A stretch of 64,000 bases of DNA from contig NZ_OX030782.1 of NCBI RefSeq assembly GCF_943733665.1, positions 1,198,001 to 1,262,000 of the forward strand, given 5' to 3'. A program made the position numbers and the translations under genes. This stretch comes from Aquimarina sp. Aq107 (GTDB lineage: Bacteria > Bacteroidota > Bacteroidia > Flavobacteriales > Flavobacteriaceae). Below are positions 8,079-17,001 of this stretch, one piece after another (positions within the stretch are counted from its first letter, which is position 1; every line of letters starts with the position of its first letter). A model generated the notes under the pieces. That model ran no database searches, was not told the origin of the DNA, and was given only the letters and a program-made list of their open reading frames with translations.

Positions 8079-8094
8079 TAAGTAATAATACTTA
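8079..8094. promoter_or_regulatory. Operator-like palindrome upstream of nitrate reductase
   Basis: TAAGTA-ATAA-TACTTA at 8079-8094 has the same arms and spacing as the site in front of the globin operon, again centred about 45 bp before the ATG (8131). Its right arm overlaps TAATTTTG (8093-8100), a match to the -7 consensus TAnnTTTG. No clear -33 TTTG was seen upstream. Confidence 0.65.
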
Positions 8095-8130
8095 ATTTTG
8101 TTGTTTGATATAATTTTAATAAAACTCTTT

Positions 8131-11100
8131 ATGGCATTTAAATCTTATAAAACTACCTGTTCTTATTGTGGTGTTGGTTGTGGAATAATAGCTAAAAAAG
8201 ATGCTAAAGGGGTGATTACAGTAGAAGGTGATCCAGATCATCCAGTTAACAAAGGGATGTTATGTTCTAAAGGAATGAATTTACATCATGTTGTACAGGA
8301 TAAAAGCGATCGAATTCTCTATCCAGAGATGAGATGGAGTAAAGGACACGAATTACAACGAGTTTCTTGGGATCAAGCTTTTGATCGTGCGGTTGCAGTA
8401 TTTAATACTATTATTAATAAATACGGTCCAGATAGTGTTGGTTTTTACGTTTCTGGGCAGTGTCTTACAGAAGAGTATTATTTGGTTAACAAGCTTACCA
8501 AGGGATTTATCGGAACTAATAATATAGATACTAATTCTAGATTATGCATGAGTTCTGCAGTTGTAGGTTATAAGCAAGCATTAGGAGAAGATAGTGTTCC
8601 TATTGCCTACGAGGATATAGAGCTTGCCGATTGTTTTATGATTGCAGGAGCAAACCCAGCTTGGTGTCACCCGATTCTGTTTAGAAGAATAGAAGCTCAT
8701 AAAGAGAAAAATCCAAATACAAAAATTATTGTAGTAGATCCAAGAAAAACACAATCTTGTGATATTGCAGATTTACATTTACAAATAATTCCAGGCACTG
8801 ATGTAGTATTGTATAATGCGATTGCCAAAAGATTAATTGATCGAAAAAAAATTGATAAAAGCTTTATAGCGAATCATACTGATAATTTCGAATCACTAAA
8901 AGAATCTTTGCAATCTATCTCACTCACCGAGGCAGCAAAAATCTGCGGTATAACAGTAGCTGATATAAAGAAAGCCGCTACATATATTAGTAATGCTAAA
9001 GGGTTTATAACGCTTTGGGCAATGGGATTAAATCAAAGCTCGATAGGTGTAAATAAAAATAATGCACTTTTAAACCTCTCGTTGCTCACTGGTCACATAG
9101 GAAAACCTGGATCGGGTCCTTTTTCATTAACAGGGCAGCCTAATGCTATGGGAGGTAGAGAAGTAGGAGGTATGGCAAATTTATTAGCAGCGCATAAAGA
9201 TTTAAACAGTAAAGAACATCGAACAGAAGTGGCTAATTTCTGGGGCGGAAAAGAAATTTCTGAAAAACCTGGGTTAACTGCTACGGAAATGTTTGATGCA
9301 TTAGAAAGTGGAAAACTAAAAGCTGTATGGGTTATATGCACAAATCCTTTGGTCAGTCTTCCTAATGCAAATAAAGTAGAAAAAGCGCTTCAGAAAGCTA
9401 AGTTTGTAGTGGTTCAGGATATCTCGCATCGCTCCGAAACTCTAGAATATGCAGATTTGGTGTTGCCCGCTGCTGGTTGGGCAGAGAAAGAAGGAACGAT
9501 GACTAATAGTGAGCGCCGTATTACTTATTTAAATAAAGTAGTTGATCCACCTGGAGAAGCATTACCAGATGCGGAGATTCTTTGGAAATTTGCGCAACGA
9601 ATGGGATATAGAGGCTTTGATTATACATCTGTAGAAGAAGTGTATAAAGAGCATTGTCAATTGACTAAAGGGACCAATATTGATATTACCGGTCTAAATT
9701 ATGATCGATTGAAGAATGAAGGTAGTTTTCAATGGCCGGTCCCAGAAACAAATCATTCTGGAACAGCACGATTATTTCAAAACAAAAAGTTTTACACAGA
9801 TACAGGTAATGCGAAGTTTGTAGTACCAAGATTTACTAAACCAACTTCAGAATTACTTACTGAGAAACACCCTTTAATTTTAACAACTGGTAGAGTACGT
9901 GATCAATGGCACACTAGAACCAAAACAGGTAAAGTAAATAGACTGTTGACACATATTCCGCATCCATTTTTAGAAATAAATCAGGTAGATGCTTTTCTCC
10001 GAAAAATTAAAGATGGAGATATTGCAGTGGTAGAAAGTAAAAGAGGAAAGGTACAAGTAAAAGTAAAAGTAAGTGATACAATAGCTAAAGGGGTTGTGTT
10101 TTTACCAATGCATTGGGGTAAAGTTTTAGGAAATGATTACGGAAGAGCAAATAACTTAACCACTAGTATTATAGACCCTATTTCTAAAGAACCAGATTTT
10201 AAGTTTTCCGCAGTACAGGTTTCAAAGTTTGTAAAAGAAAAGCAAAAAATCTGTATTATTGGAGCAGGTACGGCTGCATACCGTTTTATACAAACATATA
10301 GAGAACAAAATACAGAAGATGACATTACCGTGTTCTCTAAAGAACCATATCCTTTTTATAATAGAGTATTGTTACCAGAATATGTAAGTGAAGAACTCAC
10401 TTGGGAACAATTACAAAAGATGAGGGAAGGCAGTATGGAATCTCTTAATGTTACCTTATCAACCAGTAATCCGGTTACTGAGATCAATAGAGAAGAAAAA
10501 TATCTCATTGATAGTAAAGGAGAAAAACATGAATACGATATTGTCTTAATGGCTACTGGAAGTAGAGCTTTTGTGCCAAAAGAAGTTCCTATTCATTTGC
10601 CAGGTAGATTTACAATGAGAGATCGAGGAGATGCAGATAAGTTGAAAAATTACTTAGAAGAAACTGGTTTGCCAGAAAATCAACAACATGTAACAATTGT
10701 TGGAGGTGGACTATTAGGTTTAGAGTTGGCTGCTGCACTACGAAAAAAGAGTGTGAAAATTACGATTATACAAAGAGGTAATCGTTTAATGGAGAGACAA
10801 CTAGATATTATCGCAAGTCGTTTGTTGGCAGAAGATGTTAGAGAAAAAGGAATACAGATTCATTTTGATAATGAAGTAGATACGGTTTTTAATCAGGATT
10901 CTGGTTCTCTATTAGTAAATCTAAAGTCAGGAAAATCATTTAATTGTAATGCTGTAGTTTACTCTATTGGTACTATTCCTAATATTGATTTGGCAAAAAC
11001 AGTTGGTATTGATTGTCGTCGCGGAATTGTAGTAAATCAATACTTGCAATCCAGTGATTCAGATATTTTTGCTGTTGGTGAGATTGCAGAATTCGAAGGT

Positions 11101-11649
11101 AATTTATTTGGGATAACGGCAGCGGCTGAACAACAAGCGGATATTGTAGCTAAGTATATTTTAGGAGATTTTAGTGCAATATATAGAGGGTCGGTATTTA
11201 TGAATATTCTAAAATTCGAAGACTTGGATCTATGTAGTATCGGTAATATTGATATGCCTAAGGATGATCCATCATATGAAGAGGTTATTTTCATGGATGT
11301 TGGGAAACGATTTTATAAAAAATGTATCGTTAAAAATGATTGGTTGGTAGGTGCTATTTTGATGGGAGATAAGAGTGAATTTGCAGATTTTAAAAGATTG
11401 ATCGAAGAAAAGATAGAATTGTCTGAGAAGAGAGAAGAATTACTTAGATCATCCCAACCCGATGAACCTGTGTTGGGTAAATTAATTTGTTCTTGTAGTC
11501 AGGTTGGTGAAGGAAACTTGGAAGAAGCTATCAAGTCAGGATGCGAAGATTTCTCCGAATTATGTATTAAAACAGGAGCTGGATTAGGTTGTGGTAGCTG
11601 TAAACCTGAAGTAAAAGAGGTGTTGAATAATGTAATGCAATTAGCTTAG
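8131..11649 (+). CDS. Fused NAD(P)H-dependent assimilatory-type nitrate reductase (Mo domain + FAD domain + BFD domain)
   Basis: The 1172-residue cytoplasmic enzyme would reduce nitrate to nitrite. The N-terminal 4Fe-4S ligands are C10, C13, C17 and C45, followed by a bis-MGD molybdopterin domain to about residue 690. C139 (SRLCMSS) is the probable Mo ligand, as in NasA/NapA. From about residue 703 a second enzyme follows: an FAD/NAD(P)-disulfide-reductase fold with IIGAGTAAYRF and a second nucleotide motif IVGGGLLGLELA. It ends in a BFD-like 2Fe-2S domain (C1120, C1122, C1154, C1157). Catalytic and electron-input subunits (NasC and NasB in Bacillus) are therefore one chain. The open frame extends upstream to a TTG at 8098, but ATG 8131 starts just before the first cluster motif. 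There is no Tat signal. Confidence 0.9.
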   Translation: MAFKSYKTTCSYCGVGCGIIAKKDAKGVITVEGDPDHPVNKGMLCSKGMNLHHVVQDKSDRILYPEMRWSKGHELQRVSWDQAFDRAVAVFNTIINKYGPDSVGFYVSGQCLTEEYYLVNKLTKGFIGTNNIDTNSRLCMSSAVVGYKQALGEDSVPIAYEDIELADCFMIAGANPAWCHPILFRRIEAHKEKNPNTKIIVVDPRKTQSCDIADLHLQIIPGTDVVLYNAIAKRLIDRKKIDKSFIANHTDNFESLKESLQSISLTEAAKICGITVADIKKAATYISNAKGFITLWAMGLNQSSIGVNKNNALLNLSLLTGHIGKPGSGPFSLTGQPNAMGGREVGGMANLLAAHKDLNSKEHRTEVANFWGGKEISEKPGLTATEMFDALESGKLKAVWVICTNPLVSLPNANKVEKALQKAKFVVVQDISHRSETLEYADLVLPAAGWAEKEGTMTNSERRITYLNKVVDPPGEALPDAEILWKFAQRMGYRGFDYTSVEEVYKEHCQLTKGTNIDITGLNYDRLKNEGSFQWPVPETNHSGTARLFQNKKFYTDTGNAKFVVPRFTKPTSELLTEKHPLILTTGRVRDQWHTRTKTGKVNRLLTHIPHPFLEINQVDAFLRKIKDGDIAVVESKRGKVQVKVKVSDTIAKGVVFLPMHWGKVLGNDYGRANNLTTSIIDPISKEPDFKFSAVQVSKFVKEKQKICIIGAGTAAYRFIQTYREQNTEDDITVFSKEPYPFYNRVLLPEYVSEELTWEQLQKMREGSMESLNVTLSTSNPVTEINREEKYLIDSKGEKHEYDIVLMATGSRAFVPKEVPIHLPGRFTMRDRGDADKLKNYLEETGLPENQQHVTIVGGGLLGLELAAALRKKSVKITIIQRGNRLMERQLDIIASRLLAEDVREKGIQIHFDNEVDTVFNQDSGSLLVNLKSGKSFNCNAVVYSIGTIPNIDLAKTVGIDCRRGIVVNQYLQSSDSDIFAVGEIAEFEGNLFGITAAAEQQADIVAKYILGDFSAIYRGSVFMNILKFEDLDLCSIGNIDMPKDDPSYEEVIFMDVGKRFYKKCIVKNDWLVGAILMGDKSEFADFKRLIEEKIELSEKREELLRSSQPDEPVLGKLICSCSQVGEGNLEEAIKSGCEDFSELCIKTGAGLGCGSCKPEVKEVLNNVMQLA

Positions 11650-11651
11650 TT

Positions 11652-13088
11652 ATGGAAGAGTTTATGCATAGAGTAAATATTAAAGGAGGAATTTTATCAC
11701 CAAGTGAGTTGCAGCGGATTATAGTGTATGCAGAGGAACTAGGGTTAGATACTTTTCATTTTGGATCCAGACAAGATATTATTTTTCCTTCTAGAGATAA
11801 TAGTAATACTGTAGTGACGGAACATGAATCTTTTAATACGGATTTTTTTGCTCCAGAAGCCGAACAAAACATTAGTTGTTCTTATGTTTCGATAGATATT
11901 TTTAATTCTACGGTTTGGTTACGTGGTACTACGTATTTATATATTTTAGAACAATTTAGGTATAAACCAACATTAAAAATAAATATAGCTGATCCGCAGC
12001 AACAGATGGTTTCTTTATTTTCTGGAGATCTTAATTTTATTGCATCTAGTCAAGAAGATTATTGGTACTTGTTTTTAAAATTACCAGGCTGGGAAGAAGT
12101 TTTTTATCCAGTTTTGATTTTTACTTGGGATATAGCTAAGGTAGCTCAAGAAATTGAAAATATTTATAAAAAAGTAAATAACGTAGATGAACTTTTTCAA
12201 TTTCTTAATGAAAGTATAGATACTAATAATCGAACTATCGAGAAACCGTTAAGTGTTGGTTTTAAGCCATTTCCATATTATGAAGGAATGAATAAAATGG
12301 GGATTAATCAATATTGGTTAGGATTATATTGGAGAAATAATAAGTATGATTTAAAGTTTTTAAAGGCGTTGTGCGAGTTTTGTATAGAATATCGTATTGG
12401 TAAAATATGTTTAACACCTTGGAAATCATTTATTATTAAAGGAATTCCTAAAGAATGTAAGTTAACCTTAGAAAAATTACTAGGTCAGTTTGGAATCAAT
12501 GTAAGACATTCTGCGTTAGAGTTAAATTGGCATTTGCCAGTGGGAAGTCAGAAAGCATTGGACCTTAAAAAGTTTTTGGTCATGAATTTTGACCAAAATG
12601 ATATCAGTACTTATGGAATGACATTTTCTATTAGTATTAGGCGTAAACAAAAGAGATATTTCACATCCGTTGTGATAGAAGAAAATAAAACACCAGAAGC
12701 TGTTAAAGATTTTGTAGTAAGACCTACGTACAACGTATTATATGCTAAAAATTTTAATCCTAATACTAGGCAATATATTGTATACGCTCAGGATATTGAT
12801 CAAATGGATTTGCCAGGAATATTACTAGAGTTAACTAAAACGTATTTTCAGAATCTAGGAGAAGGAGATGAGGAGAGTTTTGCTGGAATTACTTCCAAGA
12901 AGGAGAAAACAGAGATAGAAGTGTTTCAGTGCCAAGAATGTCAAACTATATATGATCCGTTGGTTGGAGATCCCGTATCGGCCATCCCTGCCGGAACGAA
13001 ATTTTCAGAGCTTCCGGAATCCTATCATTGTGCACTTTGTGAAGCTCCAAAAGATAGTTTTGAAAAAATGACACTAGAGATTGTATAA
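11652..13088 (+). CDS. Nitrite/sulfite reductase ferredoxin-like protein with C-terminal rubredoxin
   Basis: The 478-residue protein starts 2 bp after the nitrate reductase stop, so the two are co-expressed. The body resembles nitrite/sulfite reductase half-domains, with the segment ICLTPWKSFIIKGI matching the conserved TPxxxxxxxG strand. However, the cysteine pattern needed for the siroheme-4Fe4S centre is absent, so it is probably not a nitrite reductase by itself. The C-terminus is a rubredoxin domain with CQEC (C427, C430) and CALC (C460, C463). A role as an electron carrier or assembly partner for nitrate/nitrite reduction is inferred from the context. Confidence 0.72.
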   Translation: MEEFMHRVNIKGGILSPSELQRIIVYAEELGLDTFHFGSRQDIIFPSRDNSNTVVTEHESFNTDFFAPEAEQNISCSYVSIDIFNSTVWLRGTTYLYILEQFRYKPTLKINIADPQQQMVSLFSGDLNFIASSQEDYWYLFLKLPGWEEVFYPVLIFTWDIAKVAQEIENIYKKVNNVDELFQFLNESIDTNNRTIEKPLSVGFKPFPYYEGMNKMGINQYWLGLYWRNNKYDLKFLKALCEFCIEYRIGKICLTPWKSFIIKGIPKECKLTLEKLLGQFGINVRHSALELNWHLPVGSQKALDLKKFLVMNFDQNDISTYGMTFSISIRRKQKRYFTSVVIEENKTPEAVKDFVVRPTYNVLYAKNFNPNTRQYIVYAQDIDQMDLPGILLELTKTYFQNLGEGDEESFAGITSKKEKTEIEVFQCQECQTIYDPLVGDPVSAIPAGTKFSELPESYHCALCEAPKDSFEKMTLEIV

Positions 13089-13113
13089 TTGCAGTAAACT
13101 GCAATTATTTGTT
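13085..13113. terminator. Hairpin between convergent genes
   Basis: The 10-bp arms 13085-13094 and 13099-13108 enclose a TAAA loop. The hairpin contains the stop codon of the rubredoxin gene and the stop codon of the opposite lipoprotein gene. T/A-rich sequence flanks both sides, so it may work in both directions, though the T tracts are short. Confidence 0.55.
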
Positions 13114-13623
13114 ATGAAAATCCCTGTTAGGGACAACAATATTTTCTTCTACGTATAAGTCTACAATGGTTCGTACTTGACCCGAAAATTGAGCATGTCT
13201 ATATCGTAATTCTAAACTGTCTTTATTGAGATAAGTGATCTGAAAGAACTTGTAATCTTTTTCTATGTTCATCAATTCTGGAAGTTGATCACTTTTTAGC
13301 TTTATAAAATAGTGACCTTTTTTATTTTGAATGATTTCCCAATTAGCTTTTAATGATGGGCCACAATCTCTTTGTTTGTCATTATTGTCTTTAACTGTCC
13401 TGTCTGGGAAATAAGTGTTTCTGTATGATAAGAAACAACCAGCCATGTTCATTCTGGTACCATCATTATATCGTTTGGCAATTTTCCATGTCTTTCCAGA
13501 TGTTCCTGCAATAAGATCTACAGCATTATCCGGAATTGGATAAGGTTCTTTATTGGTGTCAGAACAGGAAGACGCTAAGATTAAGATACTAATCAGAAGT
13601 AGAATAGGATAGTATTTTTTCAT
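13105..13623 (-). CDS. Lipocalin-like lipoprotein of unknown function
   Basis: The 172-residue product starts at ATG 13623, which gives a clean lipoprotein signal peptide with lipobox ASSC. The mature part has the pattern seen in small Bacteroidota lipocalin-like lipoproteins: an N-terminal GTSGKTWKI strand, then alternating beta strands and aromatic residues (WEII, YKFFQITYLNKDSLELRY). It is convergent with the nitrate operon and has its own promoter region towards 13700. No ligand or partner is evident. Confidence 0.6.
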   Translation of the reverse strand: MKKYYPILLLISILILASSCSDTNKEPYPIPDNAVDLIAGTSGKTWKIAKRYNDGTRMNMAGCFLSYRNTYFPDRTVKDNNDKQRDCGPSLKANWEIIQNKKGHYFIKLKSDQLPELMNIEKDYKFFQITYLNKDSLELRYRHAQFSGQVRTIVDLYVEENIVVPNRDFHNK

Positions 13624-13774
13624 ATGGCTAAAATTAGTAAAAAGATGCATCAAAAATTATTCCGGTTTAGTTCTTTTTTCTATGTAAGAATATTAGCTTG
13701 AGAGTAATTATATATGAATCTTGTTTTTGGGACATCTTTTTAATATTTATTCCTAAGTTCGCAAGGAATCATTA

Positions 13775-14263
13775 ATGGATTGTATCCCTATGAAAGCTGC
13801 CACGGTTAGAGAGTTAAAAATAGAGTTAAACAATTGTTCACAGCAAGAATTGGTAGCGCTATGCTTGCGATTATCTAAATTTAAAAAAGAAAATAAGGAG
13901 TTACTTACCTATTTGTTATATGAAGCTTCTGATGAGGATAATTATATCGCCTTGGTGCAACAAGAAATTACCAAAGAATTTGGGTTGATTAATACTAGTA
14001 GTTATTACTACATCAAAAAAAGCGTTCGTAAGATTCTACGTATTAGTAAAAAGTATATTCGATATTCTGGCAAGAAAGAAACAGAGGTAGAAATATTATT
14101 ACATTTCTGTACGGAGTTAAAAAAGGTACGCCCTTCTATTAAAAATAATAGAATGCTAACCAATATCTATGATAGACAAATCAATAGTATTACTAAGATC
14201 ATAGGAACATTACACGAAGATTTACAGTATGATTATGAGTTGGTTTTAGACTCATTGGTGTAA
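13775..14263 (+). CDS. Conserved-type hypothetical protein, helical and basic
   Basis: This 162-residue soluble protein has no signal peptide or membrane segment. The sequence is rich in Lys, Leu and Glu and reads as a bundle of amphipathic helices (for example VRELKIELNNCSQQELVALCL and a C-terminal IIGTLHEDLQYDYELVLDSLV). A second start is possible at the ATG 15 bp downstream (MKAATVREL). I do not recognise the family. It stands alone, 161 bp before the aerolysin-like gene. Confidence 0.6.
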   Translation: MDCIPMKAATVRELKIELNNCSQQELVALCLRLSKFKKENKELLTYLLYEASDEDNYIALVQQEITKEFGLINTSSYYYIKKSVRKILRISKKYIRYSGKKETEVEILLHFCTELKKVRPSIKNNRMLTNIYDRQINSITKIIGTLHEDLQYDYELVLDSLV

Positions 14264-14423
14264 TATGCTTTTATGTCAATAGTTTTGTGAATAATTCAGG
14301 GAATTTTACATCTTTTTTTAATAAAACACGGGAAAACACTTATAGTATATAATGATGATTTTGAGTTAGTTTGTATGTGCACAAAAAATAAGTACTAACA
14401 ATTTTCAACTTAAATTAATCATT

Positions 14424-15302
14424 ATGGGTATTAGTATTAGTATCGTTGCTGGTCAAGATAAAGCAGCATCAAGCGTAAATGCAAGTGGATCCGTTCAACA
14501 CGTGATTACCGATGAGGAAAGAACAACCTTTAAATTGGGTGATAAACAATTAAAAGATGCTGTAAATAAGTATTTTGGAAAATCTCCTAATGATGCGTAC
14601 TTACATAGTCCAACTCCCTGGGGAGATCTGTATAAAAAATATAATTGGCCTCAGGTGCAGATGGTTTTGATAGTGCAAAGTGCAGAAATATTAGGAATTA
14701 CATCAGAACCTGTAATTGTGAAAACACAAGATTTTACAAACAACAGTAGTATAAAAGGGACATTTAATGTTGCGATTTCAGAATCGTTAAACAATACTAC
14801 TTCGTCTAATTGGAGTACAGGAGGTACATTAACCATTGGTCAGAAGTTTAGTTATGGAGTAAAATTTCTTGGAGCTGGAGCAGAAGGAGAAACCTCATTA
14901 TCTTATAGCCAATCATGGGGAGTTGGTGGTCAAGAGTCTAAATCAATTACCGTAGGTTCAACATCGGGAGTAAGTGTAGAATTGGATCCTGGAGAATCTG
15001 TAGTAGCAGAGCTATCTGCCAGCAGAGGAGTTATGAAAGTAAGGATTAGATATAATGCTTATCTGATAGGTAATACAGCGGTAAATTATAATCCTACATA
15101 TAAGAAACACCATTTCTGGAGTCTAGGAATCGGTGGTGTGATGTCTAAAGGAGGAGTTTCTAACTCAGTGCAATCCACAGAAGATATAGAAATTGGATAC
15201 TATTCTAATTCTAAAATAGAACTAAAGAATAAAATAAGCGGTAAGATAAAAGCGAGTCATGCATTAGCAGATGCTACTGCTGGCGAACTTACATTAGCTT
15301 AA
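14424..15302 (+). CDS. Aerolysin/ETX-MTX2-like beta-pore-forming protein without signal peptide
   Basis: The 292-residue protein has a short N-terminal part (to about residue 100, with WGDLYKKYNW) and then long Ser/Thr/Gly-rich alternating strands: TFNVAISESLNNTTSSNWST, GTLTIGQKFSYGVKF and SLSYSQSWGVGGQESKSITV. These are followed by VELDPGESVVAELSASRGVMKVRIRY. The expansion-then-clamp pattern with an amphipathic insertion stretch is typical of the aerolysin superfamily (ETX/MTX2, hydralysin-like). The N-terminus (MGISISIVAGQDKAASS) is not a signal peptide, so export would need lysis or another route. A transcription terminator follows at once. Family assignment is from pattern recognition and is fairly sure; the target and role are unknown. 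Confidence 0.72.
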   Translation: MGISISIVAGQDKAASSVNASGSVQHVITDEERTTFKLGDKQLKDAVNKYFGKSPNDAYLHSPTPWGDLYKKYNWPQVQMVLIVQSAEILGITSEPVIVKTQDFTNNSSIKGTFNVAISESLNNTTSSNWSTGGTLTIGQKFSYGVKFLGAGAEGETSLSYSQSWGVGGQESKSITVGSTSGVSVELDPGESVVAELSASRGVMKVRIRYNAYLIGNTAVNYNPTYKKHHFWSLGIGGVMSKGGVSNSVQSTEDIEIGYYSNSKIELKNKISGKIKASHALADATAGELTLA

Positions 15303-15328
15303 CAGGTATATTAATTTTGTTTTTCCCG

Positions 15329-15375
15329 ACTTCGATAGGGTAGTATACTATTATACTGCTTTGTCGAAGTTTTTT
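15329..15375. terminator. Bidirectional terminator between the aerolysin-like gene and the S41 peptidase gene
   Basis: ACTTCGA (15329-15335) pairs with TCGAAGT (15364-15370), with an inner AGTATA/TATACT stem (15342-15347 and 15352-15357). T runs flank both ends (T15370-15375, and AAAA on the complementary side). Confidence 0.75.
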
Positions 15376-16825
15376 ACCCTTTTATTAATTTAAAAATATA
15401 ATCAAGTTGACTATCCTTACCTTTAATAAGATCCTCTACAGAAAATAGTATCGTGCGATCAGGAATTACACCAGAACCTTTGGGTAGGCTATTGTCTTTT
15501 ACATAGTGAGTAATTCGTTCCATAGACATTACCATAATAATCTTAGCGTTAGGTAATTCATAATACACAGGAAACTGTCCGGTATGAGAGTAGTAACCAC
15601 CACCTGTTTCTTCTCCAACCAAAAGAATATCTGAATCGTTTTTAGCTAATAAAGCAAGTGCCGATCCAGCAGAAAATGTAGTGCCACCTGCCAGCATATA
15701 TACCTTGCCCTGAAATCTATCTTTATTCGGTACCATCATAGTCTCTAAATCATCAAAATCCAGTTTCCAACCATCATATTTCGGATGGTTATAAAACTTG
15801 TCTTTCAAGAATTCTTTTTCTCCATACGTTCTCGTAACATATGTACGTTCTGGGATTTCTAAAGAAGATACAAAAGAACTAGTCCGTTGTTTGTATAGTT
15901 TATCTGTGATAAAAGAGAAAAGATGTACTGAGTTGGGTCTAAAACCTCCATCATTATTTCGGATATCGATAACTAAATGTTTTATTTTCTTTTTCTTAAT
16001 TTCTTTAAACAGTTTTGTTAGACGAGATTTAAATGCTCTAATATCTACACCAAAAGAGTTAGCAACCAATATAGCTGTTTTTAGATCATCTCTATAGTAA
16101 ACAAAAGGTTCTTTGGTATTAACATGTTGTGAAAAAAAATCAACTTTATCTGTAGTATTATGATAATTAGAAAAATAAGAGTTACGGTTGATATTTCTAT
16201 GTTTGGCATTTACAAAAGATTCGGCAGCTAAGGTGATTGTTTTTTTACTGCCATTAGGTGTTATGTAATCAACTGTATATTCTTTTTGTACACCATATTC
16301 ATACATATAGAATAGACCAAATTTTAATTCAATATCTCTATACTTTCTAGTAAGATTATATCCATCTGTAGGCGCGTACTTTTTTAAGGCTTCTAAAATA
16401 GTTGCAGTAGGAGTTTTGTTGATAGTAGTTACTTTTGATCCAATCGGTATATCAAAATCATCTGTATCTATATAAAACTCTGCCTGTATAATTTTTAGTA
16501 TTAGTGGAAAATAGTATTGTGTAGTGTTTAATGTATTAGGAGCAAATAGTAATAGATGACCATCTTTTATTTGATCAGTAATTTGTTGCATTTTTTTAAA
16601 CAGTTCAATATCTGTAATATCTTCGGATAAAGATCCTTTAGTAGTACTTAGTATAGAATCTAGTGTTACTTGATCAATATATTCATAGAGTGCAGGATGT
16701 CCCTGTTTTAATATGTTTTCAAAGATTTTAAAATCTTCTTGCGCTTTTTCTGGTGTGAGTGTTTTTTGAGCAAAAAGTGAAGTAGATATAGTAATTAAAA
16801 ATACAATGCACCTAATGCGATTCAT
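15374..16825 (-). CDS. Secreted S41-family (C-terminal processing-type) peptidase
   Basis: The 483-residue product starts at ATG 16825, which gives a signal peptide ending near SLFAQ. The C-terminal half is the S41 catalytic domain: LVIDIRNNDGG, then the nucleophile region GGTTFSAGSALALLAKN and GEETGGG. An N-terminal helical domain of about 80 residues and a PDZ-like stretch (DDFDIPIGSKVTTINKTPTATIL) come first. Such enzymes act in the periplasm or outside the cell; the substrate is unknown. It is a single gene between two terminators. Confidence 0.88.
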   Translation of the reverse strand: MNRIRCIVFLITISTSLFAQKTLTPEKAQEDFKIFENILKQGHPALYEYIDQVTLDSILSTTKGSLSEDITDIELFKKMQQITDQIKDGHLLLFAPNTLNTTQYYFPLILKIIQAEFYIDTDDFDIPIGSKVTTINKTPTATILEALKKYAPTDGYNLTRKYRDIELKFGLFYMYEYGVQKEYTVDYITPNGSKKTITLAAESFVNAKHRNINRNSYFSNYHNTTDKVDFFSQHVNTKEPFVYYRDDLKTAILVANSFGVDIRAFKSRLTKLFKEIKKKKIKHLVIDIRNNDGGFRPNSVHLFSFITDKLYKQRTSSFVSSLEIPERTYVTRTYGEKEFLKDKFYNHPKYDGWKLDFDDLETMMVPNKDRFQGKVYMLAGGTTFSAGSALALLAKNDSDILLVGEETGGGYYSHTGQFPVYYELPNAKIIMVMSMERITHYVKDNSLPKGSGVIPDRTILFSVEDLIKGKDSQLDYIFKLIKG

Positions 16826-16942
16826 GTGATAAATTTTGATATACAATTTTTAAAGACGTCACTTAAGAAAAAATGTGACAATTTCTCGTTTCCCTGAGGT
16901 GTAAAAATAAGAAATTACATACGAGCAACGATTATTTATAGA

Positions 16943-16980
16943 TTAAAAAAAACAGGTGCTAACGAAGCACCTGTTTTTTT
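16943..16980. terminator. Bidirectional terminator
   Basis: AACAGGTGC (16951-16959) and GCACCTGTT (16967-16975) form a 9-bp stem with a 7-nt loop. A runs precede it and T runs follow it, so it can terminate in either direction. It serves the leftward gene ending at 17002. Confidence 0.85.
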
Positions 16981-17001
16981 ATATTGTATGTGTAAAGTAT
17001 A

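Larger units (their letters stand above)
7558..8130. other. Divergent intergenic control region between the globin and nitrate reductase operons
   Basis: This 573-bp, very AT-rich stretch has no open frame with coding character. It holds three sites built as TAAGTA-N4-TACTTA (two exact, one degenerate at 7791-7806), one well-formed Bacteroidota promoter on the minus strand, a TAnnTTTG match on the plus strand, and a 12-bp perfect inverted repeat (7669-7680 with 7696-7707). Confidence 0.7.

Noticed and set aside
11652..13088. Functional NirB/NirA nitrite reductase
   Set aside because: The siroheme/4Fe-4S cysteine pattern is missing, and the only clear metal site is the C-terminal rubredoxin.
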